Source: Paracoccaceae bacterium
Lineage (GTDB): Bacteria; Pseudomonadota; Alphaproteobacteria; Rhodobacterales; Rhodobacteraceae
Assembly (NCBI GenBank): GCA_018647275.1
Contig: JABGTH010000306.1
Location: 1-8,189 of the forward strand
Reading direction: 5' to 3'
DNA: 8,189 bases
How positions within the stretch are numbered: position 1 is the stretch's first letter; every line of letters starts with the position of its first letter. Under the pieces are notes generated by a model, which was not told the DNA's origin, made no database searches, and worked only from the letters and a program-made list of their open reading frames with translations. The translations under genes were made by a program, and so were the position numbers. Shown piece after piece: positions 1-5,463 of the stretch.

Positions 1-251
1 GTGTTTTGAAACACGCGTACTTTGCCTGTTTTGTCGCGTAGCAAAAGGAGGGGTATGCCTAAAAAAGTATGTGGAACCGTATCGCCTATTTCTGGCACTT
101 CGGCCCCAACCCCAAGACCAGCCCACCCGGAAAACAGCACTGCGTGCTTTTCCTCGTCGTAAATGAATGGATCGATGTAGTGCGCATTAGGAAGGCCGTG
201 TGCCTCGTGAATCGGGCGGCATACGGCGTCGACATTTGTTCCATGATCCAT
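1..251 (-). CDS. Rieske-type aromatic ring-hydroxylating oxygenase alpha subunit, N-terminal part (truncated by window edge)
   Basis: The minus strand opens at ATG 249-251 and stays open to the window edge, giving 83 codons plus two bases. The start is supported by a purine-rich ribosome site, AGGGAG, at 258-263, six bases upstream. The protein begins MDHGTNVDAVCRPIHEAHGL. Later stretches LPNAHYIDPFIYDEEKHAVLF (in part), VPEIGDTVPHTFLG and LLLRDKTGKVRVFQN match the usual lead-in of Rieske oxygenase alpha subunits: the 'YxDPxIYxxE' segment, then the strand just before the Cys-X-His cluster motif. That motif would fall a few residues beyond the edge, so neither iron-sulfur nor catalytic iron ligands can be seen. 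Family members hydroxylate or demethylate aromatic, quaternary-amine or other small organic substrates using a partner reductase; the substrate here cannot be inferred. It lies 136 bases downstream of ilvN on the same strand with no obvious terminator between. That gap (252-387) holds only a small inverted repeat, CCTCA 261-265 with TGAGG 272-276, overlapping the ribosome site. Confidence 0.8.
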   Translation of the reverse strand, partial: MDHGTNVDAVCRPIHEAHGLPNAHYIDPFIYDEEKHAVLFSGWAGLGVGAEVPEIGDTVPHTFLGIPLLLLRDKTGKVRVFQN

Positions 252-387
252 CTAACTCTCCCTCACAATGATGAGGTTAAGCTAGGGATACGTCGGGCAT
301 CTTGCTTGTGCAGCAGCGACCTGACTTTGCTACATGCGACACATGCAGATTTTAGGATTACTGGGGGATTTTGTGATGAATTTTTGT

Positions 388-948
388 TCAGCCACCTCGT
401 GATAGTGCGGCTACACCAGTTCTCGCAACTTCGACCAAACCCAGTGGACGCATAAGATCTGCAAATGCATCGATCTTTTCAGGTGCGCCCGTAATTTCAA
501 ACACAAAGCTGTTTAGTGTGCTGTCTACAACGTTTGCGCGGAAAATGTCGGCTAGACGCAACGCTTCCACGCGTTTTTCGCCATCACCGGCAACCTTAAA
601 CATTGCCAACTCGCGTTCAACTGAAGGTCCCTCAACGGTCAGATCGTGCACATCGTGAACAGTAACAATACGGCCCAATTGTGCTTTGATCTGTTCAATC
701 ACTTGTGGCGTGCCAGTGGTGACGATTGTGATGCGCGACAGCTTACCTTCGTGATCAACCTCAGCAACTGTAAGGCTTTCGATATTGTAGCCACGTCCCG
801 CAAAGAGTCCGATAACACGCGCTAAAACGCCGGGTTCATTTTCGACCATGACAGCCAATGTGTGGCGCTCAACGATGTCAGAAAAATTTGGGCGTAGGTT
901 ATATGCGGACTTGGCAGAACTGCCTTTTTTCAGGTTGAGGTCAGACAT
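388..948 (-). CDS. ilvN: Acetolactate synthase small (regulatory) subunit IlvN
   Basis: This is the regulatory subunit of acetohydroxyacid synthase. It binds the large subunit, stimulates it and confers valine feedback inhibition. An N-terminal ACT domain (about residues 27-100) shows ERHTLAVMVENEPGVLARV followed by GLFAGRGYNIESL, the effector-binding loop and helix. The C-terminal ACT-like domain contains VERELAMFKV, RLADIFRANVVD and FVFEITG. The 186-residue length is typical of the longer proteobacterial type, as opposed to the short E. coli IlvN. I chose ATG 946-948 (MSDLNLKKG) because family members as I remember them start at this point. An in-frame ATG at 958-960 would add four residues (MEFD), and neither start has a strong ribosome site. 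The gene follows ilvB on the same strand after 89 bases, so it is very likely co-transcribed and subject to the same leader attenuation. That gap holds a small inverted repeat, GGTTC 976-980 with GAACC 987-991, but no terminator. Function is secure; only the start is uncertain. Confidence 0.95.
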   Translation of the reverse strand: MSDLNLKKGSSAKSAYNLRPNFSDIVERHTLAVMVENEPGVLARVIGLFAGRGYNIESLTVAEVDHEGKLSRITIVTTGTPQVIEQIKAQLGRIVTVHDVHDLTVEGPSVERELAMFKVAGDGEKRVEALRLADIFRANVVDSTLNSFVFEITGAPEKIDAFADLMRPLGLVEVARTGVAALSRGG

Positions 949-1037
949 ATCGAATTCCATTCGTCAAATTAGATCGGTTCGCGATTGAACCATTGAAAGT
1001 GGGCAGCTGGAGCACCTGATGTGGTGTCCCTTGCGCA

Positions 1038-2789
1038 TCAGACCAGAACTGATCCTTTGGCATCGATAGCGCCTTGGGTGTCAGCATCGCCAAGCAGCAT
1101 TTCGTTATGCGCTTTGCCCGATGGGATCATCGGGAAGCAGTTCTCATGCTTTTCAACTAAGCAGTCAAACAAGACCGGACCGTCGTGGTTCAGCATCTCC
1201 ATGATTGCTTCATCCAGATCATCAGGGTCAGAACACAAGATACCTTTGGCTCCAAACGCTTCGGCTAACTTTACGAAGTCAGGCAAAGATTCAGACCAGC
1301 TGGATGAATAGCGTTCACCGTGCAGCAATTCCTGCCATTGGCGCACCATTCCCAGACGTTCGTTGTTCAGGATGAATTGCTTGACGGGTAGGTTGTATTG
1401 CATTGCTGTTCCCAGCTCCTGCATGTTCATCAACCAACTCGCTTCACCAGCAACGTTGATCACCAAAGATTCTGGGTGGCCCATCTGAACGCCAATGGAT
1501 GCAGGGAAGCCGTAACCCATTGTGCCTAAGCCACCTGAAGTCATCCAACGGTTAGGATCTTCAAAGCCCAAGTATTGCGCAGCCCACATCTGGTGTTGGC
1601 CAACTTCGGTTGTGATGAAGCGGTCGTGCTTCTTGGTTAAAGCTTCAAGGCGCGAAAGAGCGTACTGTGGTTTGATAACTTTGCCTTGTTGTGTGAATTT
1701 CAAGCATTCGATTGTTTGCCATGCTTTGATCTGGCTCCACCAGTTTCCAACGGCTGCAGAGTTGGTTTTACGACCACGAGATTTCCAAACTTTCATCAAG
1801 TCTTCGAGAACGTGGCCAACATCACCAACGATAGGAATGTCGACGCGAATAACTTTGTTGATCGAAGATGGATCAATATCGATATGCGCTTTGGTTGAGT
1901 TTGGACTGAATTCGCTGATTACACCGGTAATACGGTCATCGAAACGAGCACCAATGTTGATCATCAGATCACAACCGTGCATCGCCATGTTTGCTTCGTA
2001 CAAACCGTGCATGCCAAGCATACCCAACCAGTTTTCGCCAGACGCTGGGTATGCGCCAAGGCCCATCAAAGTTGATGTGATCGGGAAATTTGTTGCGGCG
2101 ACAAGTTCGCGCAATAATTGGCTGGCTGCTGGACCAGAGTTGATAACGCCGCCACCGGTGTAGAATAGTGGGCGCTCTGCCTTTTCCATAGCTTCGACCA
2201 GCTCAGTGATTGAGGAAATGTCACCCTTCACAGTCGGTTGGTAGTGGGATGTTGAAGGTTGCGGCGCGTTGTATGTGCCGCTTGCGAATTGAACATCTTT
2301 TGGGATGTCGATTAAAACAGGACCTGGGCGGCCACTGGTGGCAACGTGAAATGCCTCGTGCAAAACGCTGGACAACGCAGCCGTCTCTTTCACTAGCCAG
2401 TTATGTTTGGTGCATGGGCGTGTGATGCCAACGGTGTCCGCTTCTTGAAATGCGTCGGAGCCGATCATGAATGTTGGTACTTGGCCCGTCAAAACGATGA
2501 TTGGAATGCTGTCGAGCAGGGCGTCGGTCAGGCCCGTAACTGCGTTGGTCGCGCCGGGGCCGGAAGTGACAAGGCAAACGCCGGGTTTGCCTGTGGAACG
2601 GGCGTAACCTTCGGCTGCGTGAACAGCACCTTGTTCATGACGTACCAGAACGTGCTTAATGTTGTTTTGCTGAAAAATTGCATCGTAGATTGGGAGGACG
2701 GCACCACCTGGGTATCCAAAGACTGTGTCTACACCTTGATCTATCAAGGCTTGAACTACCATTTCCGCTCCGGTCATTTGGCGTGTCAT
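1038..2789 (-). CDS. ilvB: Acetolactate synthase large (catalytic) subunit, biosynthetic type
   Basis: This thiamine-diphosphate enzyme condenses two pyruvates to 2-acetolactate, or pyruvate plus 2-oxobutyrate to 2-aceto-2-hydroxybutyrate, the entry to valine, leucine and isoleucine synthesis. The 583-residue protein has the expected three-domain order. The N-terminal TPP-binding domain has FGYPGGAVLPIYD, catalytic Glu52 in VRHEQGAVHAAEGYARS, and SGPGATNAVTGLTDA. The central FAD-binding domain has GARFDDR and HIDIDPSSINK. The C-terminal domain has FITTEVGQHQMW, GGLGTMGYGFPASIG and FILNNERLGMVRQW. The Mg/TPP motif, normally GDGS...NN, reads GEAS (448-451)...NN (475-476). The start at 2787-2789 (MTRQMTGAE) is preceded by GGAG with eight bases spacing and matches where homologs begin. 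An in-frame ATG at 2861 would add 24 residues, but translation from it would run through the leader terminator, so it is rejected. ilvN follows directly. Expression is probably set by the attenuator at 2830-2930. The symbol ilvI or ilvG could equally be used. Confidence 0.95.
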   Translation of the reverse strand: MTRQMTGAEMVVQALIDQGVDTVFGYPGGAVLPIYDAIFQQNNIKHVLVRHEQGAVHAAEGYARSTGKPGVCLVTSGPGATNAVTGLTDALLDSIPIIVLTGQVPTFMIGSDAFQEADTVGITRPCTKHNWLVKETAALSSVLHEAFHVATSGRPGPVLIDIPKDVQFASGTYNAPQPSTSHYQPTVKGDISSITELVEAMEKAERPLFYTGGGVINSGPAASQLLRELVAATNFPITSTLMGLGAYPASGENWLGMLGMHGLYEANMAMHGCDLMINIGARFDDRITGVISEFSPNSTKAHIDIDPSSINKVIRVDIPIVGDVGHVLEDLMKVWKSRGRKTNSAAVGNWWSQIKAWQTIECLKFTQQGKVIKPQYALSRLEALTKKHDRFITTEVGQHQMWAAQYLGFEDPNRWMTSGGLGTMGYGFPASIGVQMGHPESLVINVAGEASWLMNMQELGTAMQYNLPVKQFILNNERLGMVRQWQELLHGERYSSSWSESLPDFVKLAEAFGAKGILCSDPDDLDEAIMEMLNHDGPVLFDCLVEKHENCFPMIPSGKAHNEMLLGDADTQGAIDAKGSVLV

Positions 2790-2829
2790 CTGTTGGGCTC
2801 CGTCTTCAAATCTATAATTTATGTGGCGC

Positions 2830-2857
2830 AAAAAAAAGCCCCCGTTTTGGCGAGGGC
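2830..2857 (-). terminator. Intrinsic terminator of the ilvBN leader (attenuator)
   Basis: Read on the minus strand, arm GCCCTCG (2857-2851) pairs with CGGGGGC (2844-2838) as seven pairs including one G-U. The loop is six bases (CCAAAA), and eight T residues follow (2837-2830). It sits 40 bases before the ilvB start codon and after the leader peptide stop codon, in the same orientation. This is the position expected of a premature terminator. It cannot be the terminator of an upstream gene, because the regulator gene upstream has its own at 3096-3122. Confidence 0.85.
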
Positions 2858-2901
2858 GCATGGGTACCTTTATGGCGTTCCGTTACCGGACCATGCGCTC
2901 T
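2853..2901 (-). promoter_or_regulatory. Candidate antiterminator helix of the ilv attenuator
   Basis: On the minus strand GCGCATGG (2898-2891), inside the last codons of the leader peptide, is perfectly complementary to CCATGCGC (2863-2856). After one mismatch, two more pairs (2900-2901 with 2853-2854) extend the helix. The downstream arm takes up five of the seven bases of the terminator's 5' arm, so the two structures exclude each other. The upstream arm lies just after the Val/Ile/Leu codons. A ribosome stalled on those codons would leave it free, while a ribosome reaching the stop codon would cover it. This is an inference from pairing by eye; no folding energies were computed. Confidence 0.6.
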
Positions 2902-2930
2902 GTTCCTAAAATGACGACGACATGTGTCAT
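2883..2930 (-). CDS. ilvL: ilvBN leader peptide (15 aa, branched-chain-rich)
   Basis: A 15-codon frame from ATG 2928-2930 to TAA 2883-2885 encodes MTHVVVILGTERMVR. Residues 4-8 are Val-Val-Val-Ile-Leu (GTC GTC GTC ATT TTA), with a further Val at 14. All three end products of the pathway are therefore represented in a control run. A GAGAGG ribosome site lies at 2941-2946, with ten bases spacing. The frame sits between a candidate promoter (2961-2989) and the terminator (2830-2857) ahead of ilvB. This is the arrangement of ribosome-mediated attenuation known for ilv, leu, trp and his operons in proteobacteria. The peptide itself is unlikely to have a function beyond sensing charged tRNA supply. 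The symbol ilvL is given by analogy. Confidence 0.8.
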   Translation of the reverse strand: MTHVVVILGTERMVR

Positions 2931-2960
2931 ACTTTAAGGGCCTCTCATCTGCTGAAATTC

Positions 2961-2989
2961 ACAGTATTGGCCGATTAAAGGGCCGTCAA
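2961..2989 (-). promoter_or_regulatory. Candidate sigma-70-type promoter for ilvL-ilvB-ilvN
   Basis: On the minus strand TTGACG (2989-2984) matches the -35 consensus at five of six positions. After 17 bases comes TACTGT (2966-2961), a weak -10 (three of six). The start of transcription would be near 2954, leaving a leader of about 165 bases that contains the whole attenuator. The -10 is poor, so the exact promoter is uncertain. Its position between the regulator terminator and the leader peptide is what favours it. Confidence 0.45.
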
Positions 2990-2996
2990 CAGCTCT

Positions 2997-3078
2997 ATGC
3001 AAAATAAGTATCACAAAATTTGCATTTTAAGACATTAAATTTCAAAATTAATCAATTGAACGACACTTATGCAAATTT
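2997..3078. repeat. Three ATGCAAA boxes in the AT-rich region upstream of the ilv promoter
   Basis: The heptamer ATGCAAA occurs at 2997-3003 (plus), 3019-3025 (as TTTGCAT) and 3069-3075 (plus). The second and third copies extend to a perfect 10-base inverted repeat, AAATTTGCAT (3016-3025) and ATGCAAATTT (3069-3078). A related pair, ATAAGTATC (3004-3012) and GACACTTAT (3062-3070, complement ATAAGTGTC), adds to the symmetry. The nearest box lies seven bases upstream of the candidate -35. No gene is present between 2931 and 3095. The region may be an operator or upstream activator site for the ilv promoter, but no regulator can be named. Confidence 0.4.
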
Positions 3079-3095
3079 GTTGAGGAAAGTTTGTC

Positions 3096-3122
3096 AAAAA
3101 CAGCCATTTAGAATCATGGCTG
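3096..3122 (-). terminator. Intrinsic terminator of the two-component operon
   Basis: On the minus strand CAGCCAT (3122-3116) pairs perfectly with ATGGCTG (3107-3101) over an eight-base loop, followed by five T residues (3100-3096). It begins five bases after the response regulator stop codon. It separates that operon from the ilv leader downstream on the same strand. Confidence 0.8.
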
Positions 3123-3126
3123 GTTT

Positions 3127-3771
3127 CTACCGGACCGTTCCGGTCCCCTGAAGCACCCCGTGTTCCATAGCGTAACGTGTCAAACCTGCGGTCGATGAGA
3201 TGCCCAATTTTCGTTTTATGTTTTTGCGGTGAGTTTCCACAGTTCGAACAGAAATTTCCAACTCTCCAGCGACATCTTTGTTGGATTTTCCTTGGGCTAC
3301 TTGCAACAAAATGGTCTGTTCACGTCCAGTTAGGGCTTCGCGGGCACCGCTGTTTTTTGGCTTTAGCGATCCTGCAGCGCCTGTACATAGGTACCGTTCA
3401 CCACTCATCACAGCATCGATTGCGAGTTTTATTTCATCGGTTGGTACGTCTTTTAGGATGTAACCCATTGCACCGTGCGAAAGGGCCGAAGCGATATATT
3501 CCTGACTGTCGTGCATTGAGAGGATCAGCACACGTGTTCCGGGCCTGCGCTCAAGAACAAGCTCAGTTGCAGTTAGTCCACCCATCTCTGGCATGTTCAG
3601 ATCCATCAGAACTACATCTGGGTTCAGTGTCTCAAGCTGCTCAACAACAGCGCGGCCATTGTTTAGGGTGCCCACGATCTCTAGTTCTGAGTAGCTTTCC
3701 AGGACGGATTGTATGCCTTGGGCAACCATCGGGTGGTCATCTACAATCACTACGCGGATGGGGAGGTTCAT
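3127..3771 (-). CDS. NarL/FixJ-family response regulator transcription factor
   Basis: This cytoplasmic DNA-binding regulator has 214 residues, the standard length. The N-terminal receiver domain (about 4-120) has the acidic pair Asp11-Asp12 in VVIVDDHPMV, phospho-acceptor Asp57 in VVLMDLNMPEMGG, Ser85 in LILSMHD and Lys107 in YILKDVP. A LuxR-type helix-turn-helix (about 145-206) reads LTGREQTILLQVAQGKSNK, then ISVRTVETHRKNIKRKLG. The start ATG 3769-3771 overlaps the kinase stop codon by four bases (ATGA). It has a GAAGG ribosome site six bases upstream inside the kinase gene, so the two are translationally coupled. The neighbouring kinase is its evident partner. The divergent TRAP operon is the likeliest target, by analogy with FixJ-type DctR controlling a TRAP system in Rhodobacter capsulatus. 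The target is inference; the family is certain. Confidence 0.93.
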   Translation of the reverse strand: MNLPIRVVIVDDHPMVAQGIQSVLESYSELEIVGTLNNGRAVVEQLETLNPDVVLMDLNMPEMGGLTATELVLERRPGTRVLILSMHDSQEYIASALSHGAMGYILKDVPTDEIKLAIDAVMSGERYLCTGAAGSLKPKNSGAREALTGREQTILLQVAQGKSNKDVAGELEISVRTVETHRKNIKRKLGISSTAGLTRYAMEHGVLQGTGTVR

Positions 3772-5198
3772 GTGTCGCCTTCAAATTTTTGTTGGGCCTT
3801 GATTTCTGGAGACAAGAGGCGGGTCAAGGGCACCGTTGCAAGGATAACTGTTCCCCCGTTGGAACCATGCGAAGATCGAATGATAAGATGACCATCCAAT
3901 TGTTCGACCCGCTCTTCCATGTTGCGCAGCCCAATTCCAGCCCCGCGTTTGCGCATGGTTGCATTTATTCCGCATCCGTTGTCGCTTATTTTCAAGGTAG
4001 CTCCGTTTTTGTGCCCACGCATGTCAATAGAGGCACGTGTCGCACTGGCGTGGCGTTCAATGTTGGTCAATGCCTCTTGGGCAATCCGGTAAAGCGCGGT
4101 TTTGGCATTTGAATCCAGGCGGTTGCGGAAGACGGCTGTTTCAAAATCGGTTGGGATGCCGGTACGCTGTTCAAAGTCTTCAACCAATGTTTTTAAAGCC
4201 GGGCCTAATCCTAGATCATCTAGCACGCCGGGACGGAGATCGCGGCTGATGCGGCGAACTTCGGTGATTGCGGTGCCAAGATTTTCTATACCTTGCTCAA
4301 GAGAGCTATCAGCGTCAGGTGCCCCTTTGGCCAGTCGGCGGCGTGCGCTGTCTAAGGCATATCGCACACCGACAAGAATTTGACTGATCCCATCGTGCAG
4401 TTCGCGTGCCACGCGCCCGCGTTCTTCCTCTTGGGCATCAAACACACGCTGGGTTAGTTTTTTGAGTTTAGCATCCGCCAGTCGGCGTTCGCGGAAATTA
4501 ATGACCATGCCTGAGCCAAAAACCAGAACCAATGCAGTAAGTGTAATGACCGAAATGTACCCAAATGTGCTTTTTACGCGTGCCTCAACCTCGGCCCGGG
4601 CTGTGGCGACCGACGAAAGAACGTCATCGATGAATACACCGGTACCAACGGCCCACCGCCAAGATGGAAAGGATGTGACATAGGTAATCATCCGACCCTC
4701 TTCACCAGTTGAAGGTTTGGGCCAAAGATGGGTCAGATACCCGTCGCCTTGACGCGCGATCGTGATTAATTCATCGACAACAGCAACGCCTTCGCTGTCT
4801 GTCTCGCCGGCCCAGTTTTGATTGATGCGGTCGGTTTGGCGTGGGCTCACCAGGTTGGTACCATCGTAGTCATAAACGAAAAAGAACCCATCATCGCCGT
4901 AAATCATTGCAGACAAAATCTGGCGAACCCGCCGTTTTGCTTCTTCATCGTTAGGAGCGGCATTACCGTAGATAAAGTAAAACCCGTTGCGCGCTTGGGT
5001 CACGTAATTGCGCAACTCATCTTTTTTTGCTGCCAAGAGTTGGGTTTCCAATGACTTGATCTCACGTTCTGCAAGCGCGCGGGACTGTACAGTCACAAGC
5101 GTAGAAATTGCAGCCACAGCAAGGATCAAGGGAATGGCCGCAACGAGCGACAATTTTAGTCCGTAAGTTAGTCGAAGATAAGGAAACAGGCGGGTCAT
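3768..5198 (-). CDS. Cache-domain sensor histidine kinase (HisKA_3 / NarX-type)
   Basis: This 476-residue inner-membrane kinase has a first helix at about 14-37. A periplasmic single Cache domain follows at about 45-205, with the signature GDDGFFFVYDYDGTNLV (101-117) and WRWAVGTGVFIDD. A second helix lies at about 212-234, followed by a short linker. The HisKA_3 dimerisation domain carries phospho-acceptor His268 in ARELHDGISQ. The HATPase_c domain has the N-box Asn379 in AQEALTNIERHA, Asp406 in DNGCG and GIGLRNMEER (421-430). All catalytic boxes are intact. Cache domains of this kind often bind small carboxylates, which fits the divergent 2-oxoacid-type TRAP genes, but the ligand is inferred. 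The ATG at 5196-5198 has no clear ribosome site. A stop codon lies in frame a short way upstream, so the start cannot be much earlier. The gene forms an overlapping pair with the response regulator. Confidence 0.92.
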   Translation of the reverse strand: MTRLFPYLRLTYGLKLSLVAAIPLILAVAAISTLVTVQSRALAEREIKSLETQLLAAKKDELRNYVTQARNGFYFIYGNAAPNDEEAKRRVRQILSAMIYGDDGFFFVYDYDGTNLVSPRQTDRINQNWAGETDSEGVAVVDELITIARQGDGYLTHLWPKPSTGEEGRMITYVTSFPSWRWAVGTGVFIDDVLSSVATARAEVEARVKSTFGYISVITLTALVLVFGSGMVINFRERRLADAKLKKLTQRVFDAQEEERGRVARELHDGISQILVGVRYALDSARRRLAKGAPDADSSLEQGIENLGTAITEVRRISRDLRPGVLDDLGLGPALKTLVEDFEQRTGIPTDFETAVFRNRLDSNAKTALYRIAQEALTNIERHASATRASIDMRGHKNGATLKISDNGCGINATMRKRGAGIGLRNMEERVEQLDGHLIIRSSHGSNGGTVILATVPLTRLLSPEIKAQQKFEGDT

Positions 5199-5463
5199 AA
5201 ACGAATCGATACGCGGGAATTAGTCCGAATCAAAGGGTTGATGTCGCAAACCGCCTAACTCATCGTACCTAAATTTTCTGCGTTTTAGAGGCTGAGGCCC
5301 CTGTCTGATATGTGCTTAAGGGGTGAAAGAATATAAAAAAAGGGTAGCCTACGCAGTAATTGGTATTCCCAAAAGAAAATGTGGGGTTAATGTTTTGATA
5401 TTCGAAACGACCGCGCGCGCAGACCTGCGATGCACGGGACACTATTATCTGGGAGGATAACTT
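5199..5463. other. Divergent control region between kinase gene and TRAP operon
   Basis: These 265 bases separate two outward-facing starts (kinase left, dctP right) and must hold both promoters. I see no convincing -35/-10 pair and no sigma-54 motif for either. TATTAT at 5443-5448 resembles a -10 but lies too close to the dctP ribosome site. An AT-rich patch (AATATAAAAAAA, 5330-5341), a short inverted repeat GTAGCCTAC (5344-5352) and an alternating GC run (about 5412-5420) are visible. None can be assigned a role. The dctP ribosome site GGGAGG at 5451-5456 is strong. Confidence 0.5.

Noticed and set aside
1..14. Inverted repeat GTGTTT-TG-AAACAC at the left edge
   Set aside because: It lies inside the Rieske oxygenase coding frame and is explained by its codons; no supporting copy elsewhere.
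320..345. ACATGC direct repeat (ACATGC-GAC-ACATGC) downstream of ilvN
   Set aside because: Only two short copies, not symmetric, and no clear link to a promoter or terminator.
69..455. Plus-strand frame of 128 codons
   Set aside because: It lies opposite the Rieske oxygenase start and the end of ilvN, has no family resemblance, and its cysteine/histidine-rich composition is typical of antisense reading.
2790..2861. N-terminal extension of 24 codons on ilvB from ATG 2861
   Set aside because: This segment covers the attenuator hairpin and its T run and lacks a ribosome site. The MTRQMTGAE start at 2789 has GGAG at good spacing and matches homolog starts.
3177..4112. Long plus-strand frame of 311 codons
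   Set aside because: It is antisense to the response regulator and kinase genes, which have full conserved motifs. The antisense protein has no recognisable domain.
5443..5448. TATTAT as a -10 element for dctP
   Set aside because: Transcription would start at the ribosome site, leaving almost no leader, and no -35 lies at the right distance.
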